Shown piece by piece: positions 1 to 7,594 of a stretch of 14,044 nt of DNA; position 1 is the stretch's first letter; the number at the start of each line of letters is the position of its first letter. A program made the translations under genes and the position numbers. The notes below the pieces were generated by a model, which ran no database searches, was not told the origin of the DNA, and saw only the letters and a list, made by a program, of their open reading frames with translations. Origin of the DNA: Lachnospiraceae bacterium UBA4711 (GTDB lineage: Bacteria; Bacillota; Clostridia; Lachnospirales; Lachnospiraceae); assembly GCA_002404515.1 (NCBI GenBank), contig DHJV01000099.1:5547-19590 (forward strand). Reading direction: 5' to 3'.

Positions 1-13
1 AAAGGAGCCTCCT

Positions 14-1081
14 ATGGAAAAGGTTGTAAATGAAGCACACCGCAGCAAATTTCAGACATTGGAACAGTTTTATACACCGGAGGATCTGCTTGTCTTTGAT
101 ATCGAAACGACCGGATTTACAGCCGAACATACTGCCCTGTATCTGATTGGCTGCGCCTACTATGAAAACCACCAGTGGCACATATGCCAATGGTTCAATC
201 AGGATGGCAGATCAGAAGCGGATATTTTAGAGCAGTTTCTCTCCTTCGCCAAACATTATAAATACATAATCACCTATAATGGTGATGGCTTTGATATCCC
301 ATATATCACGAAAAAAGCGAAGGCATATGGACTGGAAAATACACTTTCCCATATGGAAAGCATTGATATTTACAAACAGATCCGTTTTTTAAAAGACCTG
401 CTGCATATGGAAAATATGAAGCAGAAAAGTGTGGAACGGTTTCTTGGAATTCATCGGTTAGACAAATATTCCGGTGGGGATCTGATCAAGGTCTATCAGG
501 AATATGTAAAGCTTCCGGTAAAGACAAACAAGCAGTTATTATTACAGCACAATTACGAGGATCTTGAAGGACTTCTGGACTGCACAAGCATGCTTGCTTA
601 CTGCAAATTAAAAGCTGGTTGCCTGCTTGTCCGCAAGATGTCTGTGCGGCAGAACCGCCTGCTTTTTTCTCTGGAACTGGAATATCCACTACCAAAACGG
701 CTGACAATCGGATTGCAGGATATCATCATCACCGGATTTCAGAAAGAAGCGACGATCAATGCTCCGATCTATACCGAGGAATTGAAATTTTTCTTTGATA
801 ATTACAGGGATTACTACTATCTTCCGGCAGAGGATATGGCAGTTCACAAAAGTGTGGCAAGCTATGTGGATAAAAACTATCGGGAACCGGCGAAGAAAGA
901 AACCTGTTATCTGCGCAAAAAAGGATATTTTATTTCACAGATTGATGATGGAATTTTATCCGGTTATAAACGGGAATACAAAGACAAAGAATCCTTTATT
1001 GAGCTGACAGATTCATTCCTGCAGGATTTAAATCTTCTGCATGCATATGCACGGCATATAATAAGGCTGGCGCTTACCTAA
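14..1081 (+). CDS. YprB-family RNase H-like (DEDD-type) exonuclease
   Basis: This 355-residue protein has an N-terminal RNase H-fold domain of the YprB type, expected to cut nucleic acid with two bound metal ions. Visible motifs are FDIETTGF (residues 28-35, acidic D29 and E31), ITYNGDGFDIPY (86-97, D94) and QHNYEDLEGLL (178-188, D183). Together they give the four acidic residues of a DEDD nuclease. The C-terminal part (about 200-355) is rich in Lys and Tyr and shows no domain I can name. The start at 14 is supported by AAAGGAG six bases upstream. The protein is cytoplasmic, with no signal peptide or membrane segment. The gene stands alone on the plus strand and converges on the Hsp70 gene. 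Family assignment is good; the natural substrate is not known from sequence. Confidence 0.85.
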   Translation: MEKVVNEAHRSKFQTLEQFYTPEDLLVFDIETTGFTAEHTALYLIGCAYYENHQWHICQWFNQDGRSEADILEQFLSFAKHYKYIITYNGDGFDIPYITKKAKAYGLENTLSHMESIDIYKQIRFLKDLLHMENMKQKSVERFLGIHRLDKYSGGDLIKVYQEYVKLPVKTNKQLLLQHNYEDLEGLLDCTSMLAYCKLKAGCLLVRKMSVRQNRLLFSLELEYPLPKRLTIGLQDIIITGFQKEATINAPIYTEELKFFFDNYRDYYYLPAEDMAVHKSVASYVDKNYREPAKKETCYLRKKGYFISQIDDGILSGYKREYKDKESFIELTDSFLQDLNLLHAYARHIIRLALT

Positions 1082-1101
1082 AGCGTCAGCCCTTTTTCTT
1101 T
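1065..1101 (+). terminator. Rho-independent terminator overlapping the stop codon
   Basis: An 11-bp stem (GGCTGGCGCTT at 1065-1075, AAGCGTCAGCC at 1081-1091, one G-T pair) closes a five-base loop and is followed by a T-rich run (CTTTTTCTTTT, to 1101). The TAA stop of the exonuclease gene (1079-1081) lies in the loop and the first base of the right arm. On the minus strand the same hairpin is followed by TTATTATATG, so it may also weakly end the converging chaperone transcript. Confidence 0.88.
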
Positions 1102-1109
1102 TAATGTAA

Positions 1110-2804
1110 TTAGAATAAATCTTCTTCCATGTTGTCAAGAAATTCCTTAAAGGATTCTCTTGCACTGCTGATCTCGGAAGGATTCTGTTTATTTAATACA
1201 TCCTCAAACTGATTGATCTCGTGTTCGAGAATCTTACGGGTATCTCCAATGGATTCCTCATACATACGATCTGCACGGAGTAACAATAATTTGTTTGCCT
1301 CCTGTTCCCGCGGATGAATTTTCAGAGAGGAAAGCTCTTCGAATCTTGCATCGATCTCCTCGTCCGTCAGATCAGTTTCCTCGTTCTTGATCACGAGTCG
1401 TTTTTCTACATTTGTAGAAATTACCTTTACGATTACCTCCAAGATAGAGTTGACATCGTAGGTGTATGTGACATCGACGCATTCTTCTCCTGCCGGAGCT
1501 GGAGGAACCATTACCTCGATGCTTCCAAGATAGACGTTATTTGCTGCCAGGCGGCTCTCTCCCTGCAGAATGTCAACCTTAATCCGCGTCTGCCGGTCAC
1601 TGACCGTATAGAGACGTTCGGTATGGCTGACCGGAATCACGGAATTTCGCTCAATCAATGGCAGATAATGTCCGGCTTCAAATACGCCGCCAGTTCTGCG
1701 CGATACCACCTCCGTACCAAGTGTAAATGGACAGACGTCCGTTAAAATAATCTCTTTGACTGCTTCGTTTCGCTCTTTCATGGCAGCCTGTGTCGCTGCA
1801 CCGACAGCAACCACCTCATCCGGATTGATGCTTGTATTCGGCAGACGTCCAAACAGACGGCTCACAAACCGGCGCACGATGGAAAGCTTCGTCGAACCAC
1901 CGACCAGAATTACTTCCTCGATATCCTTTAACTTGATATTTGCATCCTTCAGGCTTCGTTCGATTGGCTTTCGGATACGTCCGAGTAGTACCTGACAGGA
2001 TTTCTCATAATCATCAATATCGATTTCACTTTCTACGACTTCTCCGTTGATGTTACATTTCATAACAGAGGTCTTTGCATCCGCAAATCCAAGCTTGCAA
2101 AGCTCTGCCTGCTTGTGGATATGGGCACGGGTTTTCTGATCAAGAGTATCCTCGTCAATTTCATGCTCCCGGAGAAACATCTGTTCCAGTACTGTCGTAA
2201 AATCTTCTCCACCAAGGAAATTATCTCCCGCTACTGCGCGTACTTCCATGATATTCTGATAAAGCTCTAAGATTGATACATCAAATGTACCACCACCTAA
2301 GTCAAATACAAGGAATTTCGTATCTGCATTTTTCTTATCCAGACCATAGGCGATCGCTGCGGCTGTTGGCTCACTGACGATGCGTTCTACCACAAATCCA
2401 GCAAGCTCTCCTGCTTTCTTTGTTGCCTTTCTCTGTGCATCATTGAAATACGCAGGTACACTGATGACTGCCTCCTCAATCGTACAGCAGAGATAATGCT
2501 CTGCATCTTCCTTCAGGGATTTCAATACAAGGCTGGAAAGCTCCTCCGCAGAGAATTTGCGGGTTCCAAGGGTAAATACCTTGGAACTGCCCATGTTCCG
2601 CTTGAACACATCCGCTGTCTGGTTTGGATACAGCATCTTTCGTTCCTTGGCTGTCCTGCCGACATAGACAATCCCATCCTCATCCACGCTTACAACTGAA
2701 GGAGTCAGATTCTCTCCCAGACGGTTCGGGATGACCTTTGCATGGTCGCCATCAAAATATGCAATTAAACTGTTTGTCGTTCCTAAATCAATTCCTACTA
2801 TCAT
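1110..2804 (-). CDS. Hsp70 chaperone, HscC-like DnaK family protein
   Basis: This is an ATP-dependent Hsp70 of 564 residues from the preferred start. The nucleotide-binding domain (about 1-355) has GIDLGTTNS (4-12), ISVPAYFNDAQR (114-125), EPTAAAIAYGLD (145-156), FDLGGGTFDVS (167-177), GDNFLGGEDF (193-202) and VILVGGSTKLSIV (298-310). The linker and start of the substrate domain read IILTDVCPFTLGTEV rather than the usual DnaK pattern. The TDVCPF form recalls E. coli HscC. The alpha lid (about 480-564) is short and there is no long acidic tail. An in-frame ATG at 2837 would overlap the upstream gene and add 11 residues before the conserved MIVGIDLG; the ATG at 2804 leaves a 16-base gap and is preferred. 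No grpE or classic dnaJ lies alongside, so this is a specialised Hsp70, likely paired with the J-like TPR protein just upstream. Confidence 0.92.
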   Translation of the reverse strand: MIVGIDLGTTNSLIAYFDGDHAKVIPNRLGENLTPSVVSVDEDGIVYVGRTAKERKMLYPNQTADVFKRNMGSSKVFTLGTRKFSAEELSSLVLKSLKEDAEHYLCCTIEEAVISVPAYFNDAQRKATKKAGELAGFVVERIVSEPTAAAIAYGLDKKNADTKFLVFDLGGGTFDVSILELYQNIMEVRAVAGDNFLGGEDFTTVLEQMFLREHEIDEDTLDQKTRAHIHKQAELCKLGFADAKTSVMKCNINGEVVESEIDIDDYEKSCQVLLGRIRKPIERSLKDANIKLKDIEEVILVGGSTKLSIVRRFVSRLFGRLPNTSINPDEVVAVGAATQAAMKERNEAVKEIILTDVCPFTLGTEVVSRRTGGVFEAGHYLPLIERNSVIPVSHTERLYTVSDRQTRIKVDILQGESRLAANNVYLGSIEVMVPPAPAGEECVDVTYTYDVNSILEVIVKVISTNVEKRLVIKNEETDLTDEEIDARFEELSSLKIHPREQEANKLLLLRADRMYEESIGDTRKILEHEINQFEDVLNKQNPSEISSARESFKEFLDNMEEDLF

Positions 2805-2820
2805 GTTCCAACCTAATTTC

Positions 2821-5800
2821 TTATTTTTTATCTTCAATCCGTTTCAGACATGCCTCGTAGAAAGCGTTCTGTCCGCAGACACGGATTGCTTCCTCATACA
2901 TACTGCGCGCCATCGCATAATTACGCTGCTGTTCGTACAGCAACGCTTTCTCGTATAAGAGCCGGTGACAGACACCATAGAAGCAGCCGTGACAACGACG
3001 GGCATGCAGTCCCTGCTCTAACCAGTCTTTACATTCTTTATAGTTCTTAGAAAGACGTGCAAAACGTGCCATCTTGATATACTGTGGCGGCGTCTGGATC
3101 TGATCTTTTGGATAAGCGGCAGCCGCGCTGGATATCGCATTGTTCTTCTTGAAACTTCGCAATTCCTTTAGCTGGATCATACATTCCAGCCATTCACTAT
3201 AATAATTGGCTTCTTTGTTTGTGTCAAGCGCAATCGCCCGCTCGTATAGCGGCTTCGCGTCTGCATACATGGCGTGTTCACGGAAGATATCCCCCATGGC
3301 ACCATATATCCGATGGTCCTCCGGGTCTTTGTTTACGATATATTCAAATGTCTCATGTGCCAGATCAATAAATCCGGCATTCCCATAGATGTCGAGTAAT
3401 TTTCTTGCGCAGGCAGAATCATCCACGAAAGGAAGCAGTTCTGCAATTGCGTCCTTCGACGCATCCATCCGCACAAGCAGAACTGCATAATCGTAGGCAA
3501 TGTCTGCATTCCATTCATATTGCTTTTTATAATCGATATAGAGCTGCTGGCTTTCAGAAAACCAGTTCATGCACTGGTAGACACGCGCTAAGCTCTGCAT
3601 GCTTTCTCTATGCTGTTCGGTGTCAGTCTCAGAAACCTCATATGCCTTCCGGTATGCGTCGGCAGCAGCTTTATAGCTTTTGTGGAGCTCCTGTATCATG
3701 CCGATTCTCAGATATGCAAAATAATTATCCGGTTCCAGCTGTAAAGCAGCCTGATAGTCCCGAATGGCTTTTTTGTATTCCCCCATCAGACTGTATACGA
3801 TTGCCCGTTCGTTGTAAACCTGTGCCGTTTCCTGTACAGCAAGCTGTGTGCCAAGTGCCGCCAATGCCTGTTCAATTTTTCCAAGCTTGGCATAGGAAGA
3901 ACCAATATACATATCAATCAGTGGATACTTTTCATTTTGCTTTTTTACCTGCTCAAACTGTTCGAGTGCCTGATCATACATGCCCTTATAGCGGTAACAA
4001 AGCGCTAAAAGCATATTGATATCCTCAAAATGTTCCATATCGGTTGACTTACTATCCGAACGGCTGACAATCGCTGTGAGCTGCCTTATGGCCGGATCAA
4101 TCTTGTTATCTAACATAGACAGCCGCGCCCGGTAATAATCAATGCTGTCACTCTCATTTTCAAATGCATCAAACCGCTTGATCGTATCCTGTGCCTGTTC
4201 GTATTGGTGCGAGCGGATAAATAAGCTTGCCTCTAAGGCGTATGGCTGTGCCAGATACGGATACAAATTGATTGCCTGTTCGCAGGCGTTATACGCTTCC
4301 TGGATATAATTCAGCGCCTTGCAGGCTTTTGCTTTGAACAGATATGCCACATAGTCATGCGGATCCCGCTCTAACAGGCGTTCACAGGCGCGCAGACAAT
4401 CTGTATATTGCCCGGTCAGGAACTTCAGTTCACAATCCGCCTCATAAGAGAGAATGATTTCTTCGTGTTCCTTGGATAATGCGGTATCTAAATGACGTCT
4501 GGCATTCTCGTAATCCTCTGTCTTCATATAGCAATCAGCAATCAGAAAATTCACATATGGATAACGGACACGTTTTTTCTCGGTTTCTGCACTTGTATCT
4601 TCCTCCGGGAGCTGTTCAATCAGATTCTTCCAGACAAGAAAGCATTGTTTGGCATGCTCATAATCACGGATGCCAAGATAACAGCGCCCAAGAACATTGT
4701 AATATTCAAATTTGCGATCGGCTTCCGGCTGGAATTTGGTCAGAAATGCGATTGCTTCCTGAAACTGATAGCTTTGGTAATAGCTCCATCCAACATCCAT
4801 CTTTGCCTGCATATCGTCTGGATTTTCCTTTAACTTCTCCAGATTTTCCTGTATCATCATCTGATTGGCACGCACCATACCGATACGAACAGAATCATCA
4901 TAATGATTTTCCTTGAGCAGATCCATATAGCCATCCCTGGCTGCTTTATAATCCCCCTTGCGGAAGGCAAGCTCTGCCTGTTTTGCACGCATAAGATAAT
5001 TCTGTGGATTCAATGCCCTGGAACGATTGAAATACTGTTCAGCATGTTCCAGATCATTGTTCAGGATACAGACATCCCCGCAAAAATGAAGCAGCGTGAT
5101 ATCTTCCGGATACTTTGCAGACATTTCTTCTGCTTCTATGCGAATCGCTGCCAATGCGGAAGCATACCGCTCGGCGTATAATGCATCTAAATCCTGCGTT
5201 TTCCGTTCTTCTTCCGTCATGGATGTCTGAATATATTCCGAAAACTCCAGCCGGTAGGTCTGCAGGCGGATACGCATTTCTTCCAGCTTCATATATACAT
5301 TGGAAATGTAATATTTTTCCTTCATCTGACGGATTTTTTCTTTTGCATTTTTCAGATCCTGACTGCGAACCATGCGGTCTAATTCGATGTAATCACGGAT
5401 ATAGGCATCAATTGTTGCAGAGGTTGTAATCTCTGCATGCTCAAACGCCTCATAATTGATGATATCCTCAAAGGTTGCATTGTTCGTGATATAGTCCAGA
5501 TAATTTTCCGGAAACTGTTCTGCAAGCTCACTTCTGCGCCCTTCAAGATCAAAATATTCAACAATGCATTTCCAGACTTTCTTCGGAACCAGTACATGAT
5601 TCATCAGAAACCGCAGCAATCCATACAATGCCTCCTCGCTTGTATCAAGTGACACAAAGTAATCAGAATTAAAAAGTGCAAGCCATTCATCCGGATTGAT
5701 ACGGCGTGCATAATCATCATAGAGTGCCTCTAATGAAACAAGCATCTGCTGCTCCGGTGTATCCGGAACGGCAGCGTCAGATTCCTCGTCCTTCTGATCA

Positions 5801-5955
5801 GCAAGGTGCACCGCCTCCTCATAGGCTTTCCGAAGCTCCATAAACCCTTCCGGATCATCTTCCGGATTGACAGAAGAAAGACGCATTCGATAGGCTTTCT
5901 TCAATGCGTCTTTATCCTTCGTCTGTTCAATTTTCAGAACATCCCATATATTCAT
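2821..5955 (-). CDS. Large TPR protein with N-terminal J-like domain
   Basis: This 1044-residue cytoplasmic protein has no signal peptide or membrane segment. Residues 1-50 resemble a J-domain: WDVLKIEQTKDKDALKKAYR for helices I and II, then SSVNPEDDPEGFMELRKAYEEA. The canonical HPD signature is replaced by NPE (30-32). The DDPEGF-LRKAYE pattern is like DjlC-type J proteins that partner HscC. From about residue 280 onward the protein is mostly tetratricopeptide repeats, for example YYNVLGRCYLGIRDYEHAKQCF, and NERAIVYSLMGEYKKAIRDY followed by a consecutive repeat ending AYRKAYEV. Near the C-terminus lies a Cys/His cluster, CHGCFYGVCH (988-997). The start ATG overlaps the icd stop (TAATG), and the Hsp70 follows after 16 bases. 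The likely role is an adaptor and co-chaperone that brings client proteins to this Hsp70. That role is inferred from domain content and neighbours; the substrate is unknown. Confidence 0.85.
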   Translation of the reverse strand: MNIWDVLKIEQTKDKDALKKAYRMRLSSVNPEDDPEGFMELRKAYEEAVHLADQKDEESDAAVPDTPEQQMLVSLEALYDDYARRINPDEWLALFNSDYFVSLDTSEEALYGLLRFLMNHVLVPKKVWKCIVEYFDLEGRRSELAEQFPENYLDYITNNATFEDIINYEAFEHAEITTSATIDAYIRDYIELDRMVRSQDLKNAKEKIRQMKEKYYISNVYMKLEEMRIRLQTYRLEFSEYIQTSMTEEERKTQDLDALYAERYASALAAIRIEAEEMSAKYPEDITLLHFCGDVCILNNDLEHAEQYFNRSRALNPQNYLMRAKQAELAFRKGDYKAARDGYMDLLKENHYDDSVRIGMVRANQMMIQENLEKLKENPDDMQAKMDVGWSYYQSYQFQEAIAFLTKFQPEADRKFEYYNVLGRCYLGIRDYEHAKQCFLVWKNLIEQLPEEDTSAETEKKRVRYPYVNFLIADCYMKTEDYENARRHLDTALSKEHEEIILSYEADCELKFLTGQYTDCLRACERLLERDPHDYVAYLFKAKACKALNYIQEAYNACEQAINLYPYLAQPYALEASLFIRSHQYEQAQDTIKRFDAFENESDSIDYYRARLSMLDNKIDPAIRQLTAIVSRSDSKSTDMEHFEDINMLLALCYRYKGMYDQALEQFEQVKKQNEKYPLIDMYIGSSYAKLGKIEQALAALGTQLAVQETAQVYNERAIVYSLMGEYKKAIRDYQAALQLEPDNYFAYLRIGMIQELHKSYKAAADAYRKAYEVSETDTEQHRESMQSLARVYQCMNWFSESQQLYIDYKKQYEWNADIAYDYAVLLVRMDASKDAIAELLPFVDDSACARKLLDIYGNAGFIDLAHETFEYIVNKDPEDHRIYGAMGDIFREHAMYADAKPLYERAIALDTNKEANYYSEWLECMIQLKELRSFKKNNAISSAAAAYPKDQIQTPPQYIKMARFARLSKNYKECKDWLEQGLHARRCHGCFYGVCHRLLYEKALLYEQQRNYAMARSMYEEAIRVCGQNAFYEACLKRIEDKK

Positions 5956-7166
5956 TAAGCCAACATTCCCTCAAGTGTTTCGCGGATTGCTTTGATGAAG
6001 TTCTCGCTGTTTAATACCGTGACATCCTTCATCGTTGTAATAAGTGCAAGATCCTTTGTCATCTTGCCGTCTTCGATCGTCTTGATCGTTGCCTGCTCAA
6101 GCTTATCTGCAAATTCCATCAGCTCTGGAATATTGTCAAGCTCGCCACGCTTTCTCAAAGCACCGGTCCATGCGAAGATCGTTGCAACAGAGTTTGTCGA
6201 TGTCTCCTCGCCCTTTAAGTACTTGTAGTAATGTCTCTGAACCGTTCCGTGTGCTGCCTCGTACTCGTATTTTCCATCTGGTGAAACAAGTACAGATGTC
6301 ATCATGGCAAGAGAACCAAATGCAGAGGAGATCATATCACTCATGACATCGCCGTCGTAGTTCTTACAAGCCCAGATAAATCCACCCTCAGACTTCATAA
6401 CACGGGCAACTGCATCATCGATCAGTGTATAGAAATACTCGATGCCGGCTGCATCAAACTTTTCTTTGTATTCTTTGTCGAAAATCTCCTGGAAGATATC
6501 CTTGAATGTGTGGTCGTACTTCTTGGAAATCGTATCCTTTGTAGCAAACCACAATGTCTGCTTTGTATCAAGCGCATAGTTGAAACAGCTTCTTGCAAAG
6601 CTCTCGATGGATTTGTCGATGTTATGCTGTCCCTGGATCACACCCGGACCATCAAACTTATGGATTGTCTCCTTGATGACCTGTCCGTCCTCGCCTGTAA
6701 ATACAAGCTCTGCTGTACCAGCGCCCGGCACATCAATCTCCACACTCTTATACACATCGCCATATGCATGTCTCGCGATTGTGATCGGCTTCTTCCAGTT
6801 CTTTACACATGGCTCAATTCCCTTGACAACGATTGGTGCACGGAATACCGTTCCGTCTAAGATTGCACGGATCGTTCCGTTTGGACTCTTCCACATTTCC
6901 TTCAGGTTGTACTCTGTCATACGGGCAGCGTTCGGTGTGATCGTTGCACACTTGACTGCGACACCGTACTTCTGTGTTGCGTATGCAGAATCAAATGTAA
7001 CCTTATCGTTTGTCTCGTTTCTGTACTCCAGGCCAAGGTCGTAATACTCGGACTTTAAGTCGATAAACGGGTAGATTAATTCATCCTTGATAATCTTCCA
7101 AAGGATTCGTGTCATCTCATCTCCGTCCATCTCTACCAGTGGAGTCTTCATCTGAATTTTTGCCAT
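5955..7166 (-). CDS. icd: NADP-dependent isocitrate dehydrogenase, homodimeric eukaryote-like type
   Basis: This enzyme oxidatively decarboxylates isocitrate to 2-oxoglutarate with NADP+, supplying carbon for glutamate and NADPH. The product is 403 residues, as usual for this subfamily. It carries KSPNGTIRAILDGTVFR (93-109), ARHAYGDVYK (131-140), the metal-site region IWACKNYDGDVMSD (264-277), AAHGTVQRHYY (304-314) with the Arg-His pair expected to bind the NADP 2'-phosphate, and ETSTNSVATIFAWT (321-334). The substrate arginines fall at 100, 109 and 132, as in human IDH1. The start at 7166 is chosen because AGGAGG (7176-7181) lies nine bases upstream and the protein then begins MAKIQMKTPLVEMDGDE; an upstream in-frame ATG at 7232 would add 22 unconserved residues and run through an inverted repeat. 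The stop codon overlaps the start of the next gene. No citrate synthase or aconitase gene is in the window. Confidence 0.96.
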   Translation of the reverse strand: MAKIQMKTPLVEMDGDEMTRILWKIIKDELIYPFIDLKSEYYDLGLEYRNETNDKVTFDSAYATQKYGVAVKCATITPNAARMTEYNLKEMWKSPNGTIRAILDGTVFRAPIVVKGIEPCVKNWKKPITIARHAYGDVYKSVEIDVPGAGTAELVFTGEDGQVIKETIHKFDGPGVIQGQHNIDKSIESFARSCFNYALDTKQTLWFATKDTISKKYDHTFKDIFQEIFDKEYKEKFDAAGIEYFYTLIDDAVARVMKSEGGFIWACKNYDGDVMSDMISSAFGSLAMMTSVLVSPDGKYEYEAAHGTVQRHYYKYLKGEETSTNSVATIFAWTGALRKRGELDNIPELMEFADKLEQATIKTIEDGKMTKDLALITTMKDVTVLNSENFIKAIRETLEGMLA

Positions 7167-7175
7167 TGTAATTAT

Positions 7176-7181
7176 CCTCCT
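7176..7181 (-). promoter_or_regulatory. Ribosome binding site of icd
   Basis: AGGAGG on the minus strand lies nine bases before the ATG at 7166. It decides the start codon against the upstream in-frame ATG at 7232. Confidence 0.85.
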
Positions 7182-7192
7182 GATTTTAATTG

Positions 7193-7434
7193 TTGTATAA
7201 CGCTGATTGTGACAATATGCATAATCTGGCATTGATCCTGTTGCATAATTCTATGCAGACGCGCTCTCGCTCACTTCCACACGCAGTGGTACTAAATTCG
7301 CAAGATATAATAATTCATTATTGAAAATATAAAACTTGCTCATTAAGTACCAGCGAGTTCCAATGGTCTGCATATGAATTAGCAAACAGAATCAATACCA
7401 TTTCATTTATTGAGTCACAATCAGCTATTTACAA
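7193..7434. repeat. 242-bp imperfect inverted repeat in the icd leader
   Basis: Outer arms at 7193-7260 and 7366-7434 are reverse complements with small gaps. They include a perfect 12-bp pair, GCTGATTGTGAC (7202-7213) against GTCACAATCAGC (7414-7425), and TATGCAGAC (7252-7260) against GTCTGCATA (7366-7374). Pairing continues inward: CTCGC (7266-7270) with GCGAG (7353-7357), TGGTACT (7287-7293) with AGTACCA (7346-7352), and AATAAT (7309-7314) with ATTATT (7317-7322) at the centre. The main unpaired part is an asymmetric bulge around 7271-7286. The whole region could fold into one long rod, as RNA in the icd leader or as a DNA cruciform. A decayed MITE is the main alternative. Confidence 0.8.
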
Positions 7435-7459
7435 TATTCTTTCAATATACACGAATGTT

Positions 7460-7488
7460 ATTGTAACATATTGGCAGTTATTTGAAAA
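7460..7488 (-). promoter_or_regulatory. Candidate promoter for icd
   Basis: On the minus strand TTTTCA (7483-7488) and TACAAT (7460-7465) are separated by 17 bases, with TGT just before the -10 box (extended -10). It would start transcription near 7453, just outside the inverted repeat, so the repeat would form most of a leader of nearly 290 bases. The -35 box matches only four of six positions. Confidence 0.4.
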
Positions 7489-7572
7489 TATCACATTTTA
7501 TAATAATCGTTGGATTGATTTATTTTATTGTTAATTTGTACACGAAAATTTAAATATCTGTGATAATTACCT

Positions 7573-7594
7573 CAAAAATTTAACCTTGGGGTTA
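7573..7594 (-). terminator. Weak candidate terminator after niaR
   Basis: On the minus strand the niaR stop codon starts a five-bp stem, TAACC / GGTTA with loop CCAA (7581-7594), followed by AATTTTTG. The stem is short and AT-rich, so termination would be inefficient. The stretch from here to the icd promoter is AT-rich, and I see no gene in it. Confidence 0.35.

Noticed and set aside
2805..2837. Upstream start that would lengthen the Hsp70 by 11 residues
   Set aside because: It overlaps the end of the TPR gene, and the extra residues precede the conserved MIVGIDLGTTNS start. The ATG at 2804 fits the family better.
3405..4019. Long plus-strand open frames opposite the TPR gene (also opposite Hsp70, icd and phoR)
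   Set aside because: They have no ribosome binding site, show low-complexity or Cys/His/Ser-rich translations typical of antisense frames, and lie fully inside strongly conserved genes.
7167..7232. 22-residue N-terminal extension of isocitrate dehydrogenase
   Set aside because: It would be translated through the ribosome binding site and the inverted repeat, and family members start near MAKI. AGGAGG placed before 7166 settles it.
7280..7300. T-box-like string (GTGGTACTAAATTCGC) in the icd leader
   Set aside because: It is on the strand opposite icd, lacks the full T-box consensus and has no specifier stem. It is explained as an arm of the inverted repeat.
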